Shown here: one piece after another, positions 8,813-16,643 of the stretch
How the letters are laid out: each line of letters starts with the position of its first letter
Position numbering within the stretch: position 1 is the first letter of the stretch
Source of the DNA: Paraburkholderia sp. LEh10
Lineage (GTDB): Bacteria; Pseudomonadota; Gammaproteobacteria; Burkholderiales; Burkholderiaceae
Length of the DNA: 64,000 bases
Reading direction: 5' to 3'
NCBI RefSeq assembly: GCF_017814945.1
Contig: NZ_JAGIPX010000037.1
Span: 1-64,000, forward strand
The notes under the pieces: generated by a model
The model's database searches: none
The model's input: only the letters and a program-made list of their open reading frames with translations
Told to the model about the DNA's origin: nothing
Position numbers and translations under genes: made by a program

Positions 8813-9688
8813 ATGGCTGTTCGCATCATCCGACCGGATGTAGAGGAGGCAATCATGCTGGCAACGAAAGTTGGACTTGTCGACACGACGGGCACGATCG
8901 ACACGCAAACGATGGCTGCGGTTGCCGCGGCGCTGAATGTGCAGGTGACGCGTGACCTGCCAAAATATTGGCCAGTCAGTGCCTCGGTCTCATACCTCAC
9001 CGATCATGGAAAAATCCCGCAGGGCGTGTGGCCTGTGCAACTCGTCAAAACCCTGCCTCCCGACGAAGGCGGCTTCCATATGACGCGCCATAACCAGCCC
9101 TACGCGAAGGTGATCATCACCCCAGGCAGTGACGAGTGGGCAGTCGACGCAAGTCACGAGACCATTGAAATGCTCATCGACCCGAATGGCAACCGGCTAC
9201 AGACCTCGAATGCAATAGAGATCGTCGACGGCAAAATCCAGGATGGGACGGGCCGCTTCGAATATCTGGTCGAAGCCTGTGATCCGTGCGAAGCCGATCC
9301 GTACACTTACACGATCGATGGTATAGCCGTGTCCGATTTCATTACGCCCCACTTCTACGACCCCGAGGTCACCCCCGACGCGCGCTATAGCTTCACGGGA
9401 GCGGTGAAGAAACCACGGCAGATCCTGCCGGGCGGATACATCAGCTGGGTGGACCCCGTCACCAACGAAATGCAGCAGATCCTGTGGGTCGATCCGAATC
9501 AGCCTCCCGTCCAGCGCAACCTCGGGTCGGTCTCAGGCGGGAGCCTGCGTCTTTTCATCGAAGCGAAGACATACCGCAAGAGCCGCGAGCACCGGGAGCA
9601 ATTGAAGCCCGAGGCCAGAGCCAAACGAGCAGCTTATCGGCAAGCCCTGGTTGCAGCCGCTGAAGTGCGCGCTCGACACTATAGCTAG
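8813..9688 (+). CDS. hypothetical protein with a SHETIEM motif
   Basis: A 291-residue soluble protein of no family that I can name. No signal peptide or membrane segment is visible. The notable feature is DASHETIEMLIDPNGNR (about residues 121-137). A His-Glu pair followed at a distance by Glu and Asp resembles the metal-binding motifs of some zincin-like peptidases, but the full HExxH pattern is missing. A CDPCEADPYTY segment follows. The C-terminus is strongly charged and Arg/Lys-rich. An alternative ATG at 8855 has GGAGG five bases upstream and may be the real start. It stands alone after the glucoamylase. Confidence 0.6.
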   Translation: MAVRIIRPDVEEAIMLATKVGLVDTTGTIDTQTMAAVAAALNVQVTRDLPKYWPVSASVSYLTDHGKIPQGVWPVQLVKTLPPDEGGFHMTRHNQPYAKVIITPGSDEWAVDASHETIEMLIDPNGNRLQTSNAIEIVDGKIQDGTGRFEYLVEACDPCEADPYTYTIDGIAVSDFITPHFYDPEVTPDARYSFTGAVKKPRQILPGGYISWVDPVTNEMQQILWVDPNQPPVQRNLGSVSGGSLRLFIEAKTYRKSREHREQLKPEARAKRAAYRQALVAAAEVRARHYS

Positions 9689-9803
9689 TCCCGGTACAAG
9701 TTTTTTATGGTCCTCACCGAGGTATGAGGCGGTGAAGTGGGATTGCAACCTGCGTCCCGGTTCTCTGCCCTCCTTCCCCCTACGGGCAGGCGGCCCTCGT
9801 CTG

Positions 9804-9852
9804 TGTCAAAGCCATTTTGAAATGTCCGCTTTCCAGCCAAGTTCAAATGTCC
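9804..9852. repeat. possible insertion-sequence end relic, copy 2
   Basis: TGTCAAAGCCA is followed by TTGAAATGTCC (9817-9827) and TTCAAATGTCC (9842-9852). This resembles the multiple short repeats at the termini of IS21-type elements. A weaker copy lies at 3023-3046. It sits just past the point where the tnsB-like gene breaks off, so it may mark the insertion that truncated that gene. No transposase remains. Confidence 0.35.
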
Positions 9853-9933
9853 ATTTTTTTGGTTTAGAAGTTTGTTTCTCGGAGCTTTTGCTTCACGCAG
9901 TGTCGAAGGATGGCGTTTGAACTGGCAAGGCGC

Positions 9934-10419
9934 TTACGCGTGTTCCGACTGCAGGCCTCGCAGACGCGTGCGCAATCGTCCGTCGGTGTTGATCTGCTGC
10001 AGGAGCACGCGACGCTGCCTGACCTGCAACAGCAACCACGCCGAAAGCGTCGGGTGACGCTCGAACAGTTGCGACAGCGCACCGACCGTCCCACGACTGC
10101 CGCGTTCACCCCGAACCGTCACAGGGCTCAACCGGACGTAGCCGCCGATCCGCACATGTTTGAGCAGGGCGCGAAATCCGTAGACGCGTCCGTCCGGATG
10201 GAGCGACAAACCCCTTTCGAGCCAGCGATAGAGCTGTCGCCGGTTGACGCCCGTCGCCTGCTCGATATCCTTGACGCACTCGCCCTGCGCATAGCGCTCG
10301 ATCGCCTGCATGTGCAACTGGAAGGTGTGCCGATCTTCCTCCCTGTTGAGTTCCGTATAGGCGACGGCTGGCCACGCCGTCAGGTCGAGCGCCTGAAAAT
10401 CGGGTTTGCGCCGGCTCAT
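9934..10419 (-). pseudogene. N-terminal fragment of a TnsB-like (Mu/Tn7-type) transposase
   Basis: A 161-residue frame begins MSRRKPDFQALDLTAWP and carries a helix-turn-helix segment (ERYAQGECVKDIEQATGVNR, then RQLYRWLERGL). This resembles the DNA-binding N-terminus of TnsB/Mu-type DDE transposases. The integrase core is absent and the frame ends soon after RTRLRGLQSEHA. It starts within the stop of the upstream tnsA-like gene (ATGA overlap), the tnsA-tnsB order. Family assignment is by pattern and gene order. Confidence 0.5.
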
Positions 10420-10719
10420 GTCACTGACTCCACAGCGACAAACTCGGCGAGCAGCGATAGCGCATCGGTTCTCAAGCCCTCGGCACGCGCGCGGCCTGCG
10501 TGCAGCAAACCGAAAACTGCGGCACGCACAAGGATGGGATCACCCGTCGAGAACTCGCGCTCGATCGCGAGCAGGCGTCGCGGCGAGCGCAGGAAACGTT
10601 CGATCGCGCGCGACAAGGCCGGCGAAATCAGCCCCCGGTTCGCCACGAGGTACGGCAACATACGCTGCCAGTTGTCGATCCACATCCGCGACGCCGCCAG
10701 TTCCGCCGGCTGAATCAGC
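10416..10719 (-). pseudogene. 3' part of an IS66-interrupted TnsA-like gene
   Basis: When the IS66 element at 10720-13465 and one target copy are removed, this segment joins in frame to the part at 13474-13802. The junction reads VRLI, then QPAELAASRMWIDNWQ. The C-terminal region (LISPALSRAIERFLRSPRRL, then IEREFSTGDPILVRAAVFGL) looks like a winged-helix partner domain. The stop overlaps the start of the tnsB-like fragment. Together the two parts would encode a protein of roughly 210 residues, the size class of TnsA endonucleases. It is dead because of the insertion and an upstream nonsense codon. Confidence 0.5.
10712..10719. repeat. IS66 target-site duplication, left copy
   Basis: GAATCAGC directly abuts the left inverted repeat of the IS66 element. 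The identical octamer follows the right inverted repeat at 13466-13473. Eight bases is the standard duplication length for IS66. Confidence 0.95.
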
Positions 10720-10804
10720 GTAAGCGGGAGCTTTAGCACACCGAATGGAGAATCGTGCAACTGAGGGTCGTGCGTAGGGGCACCGCCGAGGCGCGCCGGG
10801 TGTG

Positions 10805-12445
10805 TCAGCCGTCCTGTGCCATGGCCTCTTGATGCCGCGCATAGTTGAATGGCAAGAGGTCCGTCACGTCGGCGTCCGGTGGACGCTGCGGCAGTTCCTT
10901 GAGTACGTGCAACAGGTAGTCGTAGGGTTCGACACCGCAGGCACGGCACGTCAGCATGAGACTGTAAATCGTGGCGCTCGCTTTTGCGCCGTCGACCGTG
11001 TCGCTGAACAGCCACGACTTTCTCGAAGTGGCGAACGGCCTGATGTCCCGCTCGCAGATATTGTTGTCTATTGCGGCTCGCCCGTCAGTGACGTAGCGGC
11101 TCAGATATTCCCACTGGTTACGCGCATAGGCGATTGCCTTACCGAGCAGGCTCTGGGGCGTCACCTTCGGCGCCAGTTCGTCAAGCCACGCCCTGAACGC
11201 CTCGAGCACCGGCACACTGTGTTTCTGCCGCAAGTCGTATGTGTAGTCGGCACGTGTCTGGCCGGCAGGCAGATCGCCTTTGGCCAGGGCCTCGACACGG
11301 TACAGGGCCTGGAAGTATTCAAGCGCCTTTGCCACACGAGCGTTCGGCGGCTTCGGCTTTGCGCCATCCCCTTTCTTCTGCGCGGCCTTGTCCGCCTTGA
11401 CGAACAGCCTGCGCGCGTGCGCCATGCAGCCGAAGTGCGTTGCCTTTTTCAGCGTGCGCCACGCACTGTATCCGTCGCTTACCAGCATGCCGCTGTAGTC
11501 GCCGAGGAATTTCTTCGGATGCTCCTGGCCTCGCCCTGGCTGGTACTCGAACAGCACCACGGGTTCGGGGCAGTCTTCGGCGCTGCGGTAGACCCACGCA
11601 TAGCTTTTACTCTGGGCTGATCTGCCGGGTTCCTTGAGCACCTGAAGCGTGGTCTCGTCGCCGTGGATCAGCGACTGCGACAGCAATGTCCTGTACAGCG
11701 CGTCGTACAGGCGGGTGTAGTGCAATTCGCTGGGGCGGATGACCCAGTGTGCCAGCGTGCCCCGGCTCACCGGAATCTGCCAGCGGGCCATGGCGGCCTG
11801 CATCCGGTACAACGGCATGCCGTCGACGTATTTCGCGGTCGCCACCGTCGCGATCACCGACGCATCCGCATGGCTGCCCGGCAGTGGCTGTACCGGCATC
11901 GGTGCGAGGACGACCGGCGTCTGTTCGGCGTGACGCTCGCAGTGCCGGCACGCGTACTTTGCACGCACGTTCTGGTGAACCGTCCATTTGAGCTCGACAT
12001 GCAGCTGTTCGCTGATGTCCTCGCCGATGCGATGCATCGGATTGCCACAACACGGGCAACCTCGCTGCTCTTGCGGCAGATCGTACTCGATGCGTTCGCG
12101 CTTCAGGTACGCCGGCAACGGCTTGCGTCCCACCTTGCGCCGCTCAGGCTTGCCGGCCGGTGGCAAACCGGTGTCAGGCAGCGCCGGCTGGATACCTTCG
12201 TCGTCCTCGTCGCATGGTTCGCTCCGGGCGATCTGCTCGGCTTCGTCGAACACGCGATCCTTGCGTTTTTCGCTTTTCGGCGCGTAACGCTCGGCCGTAA
12301 GCAGGCGGACCTGTTCCTCGAGCTGCCCGACGCGCTGGTTCAGCTCGTCAATGTGTTTCGCGTCGCCGGCTACCCGAGCTTCGAGGGCGTGGATATAGCC
12401 CTGGACCGCCTCGGGTAAGCGCTTGAGGTCAGGTGCATTCTTCAT
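10805..12445 (-). CDS. tnpC: IS66 transposase TnpC
   Basis: A 546-residue DDE transposase. It has an N-terminal coiled coil (HIDELNQRVGQLEEQVRLL), a zinc-binding motif (CPCCGNPMHRIG) and the IS66 catalytic core. The Asp residues are in SLIHGDETTLQVL and MLVSDGYSAW and the Glu in NNICERDIRPFATSRKSW. The C-terminal tail (VEPYDYLLHVLKELP) is also typical. The length matches full-size IS66 TnpC. It lies 89 bases after tnpB and ends about 85 bases from the left end of the element. Confidence 0.95.
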   Translation of the reverse strand: MKNAPDLKRLPEAVQGYIHALEARVAGDAKHIDELNQRVGQLEEQVRLLTAERYAPKSEKRKDRVFDEAEQIARSEPCDEDDEGIQPALPDTGLPPAGKPERRKVGRKPLPAYLKRERIEYDLPQEQRGCPCCGNPMHRIGEDISEQLHVELKWTVHQNVRAKYACRHCERHAEQTPVVLAPMPVQPLPGSHADASVIATVATAKYVDGMPLYRMQAAMARWQIPVSRGTLAHWVIRPSELHYTRLYDALYRTLLSQSLIHGDETTLQVLKEPGRSAQSKSYAWVYRSAEDCPEPVVLFEYQPGRGQEHPKKFLGDYSGMLVSDGYSAWRTLKKATHFGCMAHARRLFVKADKAAQKKGDGAKPKPPNARVAKALEYFQALYRVEALAKGDLPAGQTRADYTYDLRQKHSVPVLEAFRAWLDELAPKVTPQSLLGKAIAYARNQWEYLSRYVTDGRAAIDNNICERDIRPFATSRKSWLFSDTVDGAKASATIYSLMLTCRACGVEPYDYLLHVLKELPQRPPDADVTDLLPFNYARHQEAMAQDG

Positions 12446-12534
12446 GCGCTCCAGGATAGCGAAGCGCGGTGCGCCGTGGGTTTACGTCAATTTGTAAAAG
12501 GCGCCCGGCCGTTGTTTACGTGCAACGTACCGGG

Positions 12535-12888
12535 CTAGCTGGCGTGCTCGTAATGGCGTGCAGGATGACGGCGAAGCGCGTCGATGTCGATGCCATCGAG
12601 CAGCCAGTGGAGCTGCTGTGTGGTCAGCTCGATCACTTCCTGATCGCGTCGCGGCCACACGAAACGGTCTTGCTCGAGGCGGCGCAATAACAGCCAGAAG
12701 CCGGTGCGCTCGTACAGCAGGAGCTTGATCCGGTTGCATTTACGGTTGCGAAACGCGTACACGGCGCGCGCGAGCGGATCCAGTCGCATCGAATTCTCAA
12801 CCACGGCGGCTAGGGTATTGATGCCGCACCGGAAGTCGACCGGCTCGCGATGCAGATAGACCCGCAGGTCGTCAGCGAAGCGCAGCAT
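12535..12888 (-). CDS. tnpB: IS66 accessory protein TnpB
   Basis: A 117-residue IS66 Orf2-like protein. Landmarks are VYLHREPVDFRCGINTLAA, AVYAFRNRKCNRIKLLLYER and FVWPRRDQEVIELTTQQL. The family is needed for IS66 transposition, but its biochemical role is not settled. The ATG at 12888 shares one base with the tnpA stop (TGATG), so it is translationally coupled. Confidence 0.95.
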   Translation of the reverse strand: MLRFADDLRVYLHREPVDFRCGINTLAAVVENSMRLDPLARAVYAFRNRKCNRIKLLLYERTGFWLLLRRLEQDRFVWPRRDQEVIELTTQQLHWLLDGIDIDALRRHPARHYEHAS

Positions 12889-13430
12889 CACCGGCTCCTC
12901 AATGCGTCGATCATCGCTGTGAGCAGCGCCGTGTCCTGTTGCATACATTCAAGTTCGAGACTCACCCCGTTGGGCAACTGCGCCATCAGGCGTGACGGCA
13001 ACGGCGGGCGTTGCGACGGACGCATCGGTTCACGCCGTGCAGCAGCCGGCTGGGCGTCGGGCTGGGACGGCATGTGAGGCAAGTGCACAGGTTCGGCATC
13101 AACCACTTCCAGAACAGGAACAAATGCCGGCACACCGGCTGGTGTCGGCTGCCGTTCAGTTCGGGAGCGTGTCTTTTTACGCTCGAGGCCAATCCACTTG
13201 CGAAGCTGGTTGGCGTTCACGCCAGCCTTTAGTGCCAGCCCGGCAACGGAGGCTCCCGGCTTCTGGCACGCTTCGATCAGCTTGCGCTTGCCACCACGGT
13301 CGTACCGGTTCTTGCCGTCGGCCGATTTACCGATCACCCGCAATGGCAGGAAGTCAAAGTCAGTTTGTAGATCAGTCATAAGCTGCGTCCGCAATGTGGT
13401 GGCTGCGGACGCAATCTTGTTCCTTCTCAT
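12888..13430 (-). CDS. tnpA: IS66 accessory protein TnpA
   Basis: A 180-residue protein with an N-terminal helix-turn-helix (KRKLIEACQKPGASVAGLAL, then KAGVNANQLRKWIGLER), typical of IS66 Orf1. It is followed by a Pro-rich linker and a C-terminal QLPNGVSLELECMQQDTALL segment. It is the first gene of the IS66 operon and starts 35 bases inside the right end of the element. Confidence 0.92.
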   Translation of the reverse strand: MRRNKIASAATTLRTQLMTDLQTDFDFLPLRVIGKSADGKNRYDRGGKRKLIEACQKPGASVAGLALKAGVNANQLRKWIGLERKKTRSRTERQPTPAGVPAFVPVLEVVDAEPVHLPHMPSQPDAQPAAARREPMRPSQRPPLPSRLMAQLPNGVSLELECMQQDTALLTAMIDALRSR

Positions 13431-13465
13431 ACACCGGTTCCAGATGAGTCGGAACTACCGCTTAC

Positions 13466-13473
13466 GAATCAGC
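13466..13473. repeat. IS66 target-site duplication, right copy
   Basis: GAATCAGC, identical to 10712-10719, immediately outside the right inverted repeat. It confirms the element boundaries. Confidence 0.95.
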
Positions 13474-13802
13474 CTTACCTGCAGTTCAGCGTTGGCGACA
13501 TCCCCGGTTTGCTTCGCGTCCGCGTCGGTGATCGAATCAGACAGGATAACTAACTCTTAGCGATCAAGGTAACGTACCCAGAACTCCGCGAGATAGCGTC
13601 GTTCGCCAAACTGGATGAAACCCGGTCGTTCGCAAAAGTGGTTGGTCCTCGGATCGGCTTCGAGCAGCACCCACTGTTCAAGCGCGGCGCGCCGGTAGAA
13701 CGTCAACCGGCGATCCAGTTTCAGACTGAAGGCTTCGAGGCGGTGTGCGCCTCGCGGCCGGGCAAGCGCCACCGGCTGCCAGATGTGCAGGGAATGTTCC
13801 AT
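13474..13802 (-). pseudogene. 5' part of a TnsA-like endonuclease gene (nonsense codon plus IS66 insertion)
   Basis: From the ATG at 13802 the frame reads MEHSLHIWQPVALARPR, then LEAFSLKLDRRLTFYRRAAL, then CERPGFIQFGERRYLAEFWV. This fits the TnsA nuclease N-terminus: an early Glu in a helix, then an acidic residue in a strand (here Glu instead of the usual Asp). A TAA at 13557-13559 interrupts the frame. The codons after it continue in the same frame (ELVILSDSITDADAK) up to the IS66 site. The gene was therefore already dead or dying before the IS landed, or acquired both lesions. Confidence 0.5.
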
Positions 13803-13841
13803 AAGATCAACGCCTTACGGACGGGATTCGAAGTCTAGGAC

Positions 13842-13972
13842 GCGAATTGACGAATTTAATGCGGACTTATGCGAATTGGCGACTTTATTTCGTTCGGACT
13901 GTCGATAATTTTGTCAATTCGACGCGTCATCACCTTGTACGGCAGAGAATCCGGATTGACAGAATTAATGCG
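13842..13972. repeat. four-copy 20-bp repeat array at a possible Tn7-like transposon end
   Basis: Four related blocks lie within 131 bases just upstream of the tnsA-like gene. Three are direct: 13844-13862 (GAATTGACGAATTTAATGC), 13873-13892 (GAATTGGCGACTTTATTTCG) and 13954-13972 (GATTGACAGAATTAATGCG). One is inverted, at 13900-13921. The shared core is roughly AATTGACgaaTTtAatgcG. Arrays of about 20-bp binding sites next to tnsA are typical of Tn7-like ends, where TnsB binds. The function is inferred from position. Confidence 0.5.
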
Positions 13973-13977
13973 CTCTA

Positions 13978-14867
13978 CGGCTCTGGTCGCTCGTGCAGCT
14001 GGGCAAGCCGCTGTCGTCGCTGACGCACGAGGACTGTCTGCGCTACCAGGCCTTTCTTGCCGACCCGCAGCCCGCTTCAACCTGGGTCGCCGGCGGCGGT
14101 CGCAAGCATCCGAGGGGCGACGCGCGCTGGCGCCCGTTCTACGGGCCGCTGTCGCCCGCGAGTGACGCCAGGCGATGGTGATCCTGAACGTGCTGTTTTC
14201 GTGGCTGGTGCAGGCCGGCTATCTGGCCGGCAACCCGCTCGCGCTGTCGCGCCAGCGCACCCGCAGGGCCGCCCCGCGCATCACCCGCTATCTGGAGCCC
14301 GGCCTGTGGCAGGAGGTCAAGGACTTCATTGCGTCGATGCCGCAGAACACCGCCCGGGACCGCGCCCACTACCACCGCGTGCGCTGGCTCTTTACGCTGC
14401 TGTACCTGGGTGGCCTGCGCATCGCCGAGGCCGGTGGCAATACCATGGGGCAATTCTTCGTGCGGCGCGATATCGACGGCACGATGCGCTGGTGGCTGAC
14501 GGTGCATGGCAAGGGCGACAAGGAACGCCTGATTCCGGCCACGCGCGAACTGATGGCGGAGCTCACGCGCTACCGGCAATCGTTCGGGATGACGGCCCTG
14601 CCCTCACCCGGTGAGGCGACGCCGCTCGTGCTGCCGGTCGGAAAAACGGCGGGTAGCACGGCGGGAAAAACCGCGGGCCGCACGGCGGGCAGCCCAGGCG
14701 ACCCGACACGAAAGAAAACCGGAGAGGCATCACCCCGGCCGCTGACGCGGGCCGCGCTGCACACGATCGTCAAGGCCGTGTTTGCCGGCGCCGCGCACCG
14801 GCTGCGCGCACGCGGCGAAGAATTTGTGGCCCGCGCCGACCTGCTGCAGCAGGCCTCGGCGCACTGA
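13978..14867 (+). pseudogene. tyrosine recombinase/integrase relic
   Basis: Two frames together encode parts of a phage-type integrase. The N-terminal SAM-like domain is seen in LTHEDCLRYQAFLADPQP (13993-14181). After a frameshift near 14175 the catalytic domain continues, with the Arg motif LYLGGLRIAEAGG and the Lys motif VHGKGDKERLIPATREL. The frame ends at 14867 before the HxxR and Tyr motifs, so two essential parts of the active site are missing. The N-terminus is also cut at about 13978, right beside the repeat array. This suggests that one mobile element landed in another. Confidence 0.7.
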
Positions 14868-14982
14868 CGCCCACCTCGGGCGCGACAGCGCCGGCTTGGG
14901 TGCGTCAGCGCCGCCCTTCCGGGGCATGGAAATCCCGGATAACCCCTCTTTGACACCGCGGCCAGAGCCAGTCTCGAAAAGC

Positions 14983-15142
14983 GCATCATAGTGCGCACAT
15001 TTTCATAAACTGTGTCAAATGCGCATCATGTTACACATTTCCAAAACTAGCCTATCCAGGAAATATGCGGCCGAACGAGCAGAACGCGCACGATTGCGCG
15101 CATACTAGCCACATGTTATGCTAATGCGCATTATGATGCGCA
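14983..15142. promoter_or_regulatory. hipBA promoter with repeated TGCGCA operator motifs
   Basis: The region upstream of hipB has several GCGCATCAT/TGCGCA motifs: near 14983-15000, 15021-15030, 15087-15102 and 15125-15142. The last is the clear palindrome TGCGCA-N6-TGCGCA. HipB antitoxins repress hipBA by binding multiple such palindromes. The final copy overlaps the first codons of hipB, so translation or leaderless initiation may also be affected. Confidence 0.55.
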
Positions 15143-15414
15143 AAAACGTTCTCGATCAGCCTATCAATAACATCGAACGCCTCGCTGCAAGCTTGCGGGC
15201 GACGCGGCGCGACCGCAAGCTGACACAACAGACGCTTGCGGAACGCGCAGGCGTCGCGCGGCGCACGGTCACCAATGCCGAGAGCGCGGAGAATGTGGGC
15301 ATCAAGGAGTTGTGCCGCCTCGCCAACGCTCTGGGGTACGAACTGGTTCTGCGGCCCAGGGATTCCGTTGTGCTAGAAGACCTCCCGACCATCTTCAAGG
15401 ACGATGAGGAATGA
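15118..15414 (+). CDS. hipB: HipB-like Xre-family antitoxin
   Basis: A protein of up to 98 residues with a helix-turn-helix in RKLTQQTLAERAGVARRTVT and NAESAENVGIKELCRLANAL. HipB neutralises HipA kinase and represses the operon. Four in-frame ATGs (15118, 15124, 15133, 15136) are possible and none has a clear Shine-Dalgarno sequence, so the start is uncertain. The stop overlaps the hipA start by four bases (ATGA). Confidence 0.85.
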   Translation: MLMRIMMRKNVLDQPINNIERLAASLRATRRDRKLTQQTLAERAGVARRTVTNAESAENVGIKELCRLANALGYELVLRPRDSVVLEDLPTIFKDDEE

Positions 15415-16643
15415 GTTCCGAGGCATCGCTGGACGTCGAGCGGCTGTTCAGGCAAATCCGTGCGCTCGACGTGCACTCACCGCAAGGTAAAAGCGGCCTG
15501 CTGGCGAAGGAAAGCCGGTATGTCTTCAATTATGCGGAGGTGGCCGACTCTGCCGCTGTTTCGCTGACCATGCCGGTTCGCCATCAAAGCTACGCTAGCG
15601 GCGATCTGATGGGCGTCTTCGCAATGAATCGACCCGAAGGGTATCTGCGGTACGTCATCGAGGAGCGCCTTGCCCGCTACGGAACACCAAGCGATATGTT
15701 CCTGCTGTTTCTCGCGGGACGCAACCAGATCGGGCGACTTACCTATTCCGTCCCGGGTGAGAGCGTGCCAGAGCATGAAGGCGAGCGCCTTGATGAGCTC
15801 CTCTCCTTGCCGTCTCGGCGAGTCTTCGAGCGTCTGGTCGACCGGTATGCGCTTGGCTCCGGCATTTCTGGAGTTCAGCCCAAGACGGTGGTGCCGATCG
15901 CGGACGAAAGTGACGCCCTGCCCTACGAACACGCCGCGCTGCCGCTCAAGACGGTGATTGTCAAAGCTGAAGGCGACGATTTTCCAGGGGTCGCCCGAAA
16001 CGAGTTCTTTTGCATGTCGGTCGCGAAGGAGGCTGGACTTGATGTGCCCCAATTCTGGCTCTCGGACGACGGGAAGCTTTTCGTGATGGCGCGCTTTGAC
16101 CGGCTCGGCGACGGTTCTCCCCTGGGCTTCGAGGATATGGGTGTTCTCACAGGCAAAAGCAAATATGAGGGCAGCTATGAGATGGTTGCAAAGGCCGTCG
16201 ACATCTACACGCGCTCTGATCAACTGCAGAAGAACCGACTCTTTGAACGTGTTGCTTTATCTTGCCTGCTTCGTGATGGCGACGCCCACATGAAGAATCT
16301 GGGTATCGTCTACGACGATCCAACCGGTTCGCGGCGGCTGGCGCCAGTGTTCGATGTCGTATGCACTGACATCTATCCGGATCTCGACGGCAAGATGGCC
16401 CTGAAGCTCAATAAGTCCAAGACGTTTCCCGTGCACAGTGCCCTCATCGCATACGGAACGCGTTTGGGGCTGCACGCCGATGACTGCGAGGTCATCATGA
16501 CGCGTCTGCGCGATGCATACGCGACGGTAGCTGAGCGGTTTGAAGAGGATCGACGGTATCAGGAAGACGACCTCCTAAGCTCCATGCGGCATGCCATTGA
16601 GCGCGAGGGCGTTCGGCCTGTCTCGCGGCCGAAATTCCGCTAG
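15411..16643 (+). CDS. hipA: HipA-family serine/threonine kinase toxin
   Basis: A 410-residue HipA-type kinase. Landmarks are the N-terminal subdomain (LMGVFAMNRPEGYLRYVI), the GSGISGVQPKTVV loop, a strand with the nucleotide-binding Lys (LKTVIVKAEG), FVMARFDRLGDG, the catalytic loop RDGDAHMKNLGI and the metal-binding LAPVFDVVCTDIYPD. HipA toxins phosphorylate aminoacyl-tRNA synthetases and can induce persistence. The length is normal and the active-site residues are present, so it is probably functional. It is coupled to hipB. Confidence 0.9.
   Translation: MSSEASLDVERLFRQIRALDVHSPQGKSGLLAKESRYVFNYAEVADSAAVSLTMPVRHQSYASGDLMGVFAMNRPEGYLRYVIEERLARYGTPSDMFLLFLAGRNQIGRLTYSVPGESVPEHEGERLDELLSLPSRRVFERLVDRYALGSGISGVQPKTVVPIADESDALPYEHAALPLKTVIVKAEGDDFPGVARNEFFCMSVAKEAGLDVPQFWLSDDGKLFVMARFDRLGDGSPLGFEDMGVLTGKSKYEGSYEMVAKAVDIYTRSDQLQKNRLFERVALSCLLRDGDAHMKNLGIVYDDPTGSRRLAPVFDVVCTDIYPDLDGKMALKLNKSKTFPVHSALIAYGTRLGLHADDCEVIMTRLRDAYATVAERFEEDRRYQEDDLLSSMRHAIEREGVRPVSRPKFR

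Larger units (their letters stand above)
10720..13465 (-). mobile_element. complete IS66-family insertion sequence
   Basis: A 2,746-bp element bounded by inverted repeats that begin GTAAGCGG on both ends (10720 inward, and 13465 inward on the other strand). It is flanked by perfect 8-bp direct repeats GAATCAGC. It carries the canonical three-gene set tnpA-tnpB-tnpC reading on the minus strand, and all three appear intact. The perfect target duplication and intact genes point to a recent insertion that may still be active. It disrupts a TnsA-like gene that already carried a nonsense codon. Confidence 0.96.

Noticed and set aside
7526..8908. 460-codon minus-strand frame opposite the glucoamylase
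   Set aside because: Shadow of the GH15 gene; the composition is typical of antisense frames and no motif is seen.
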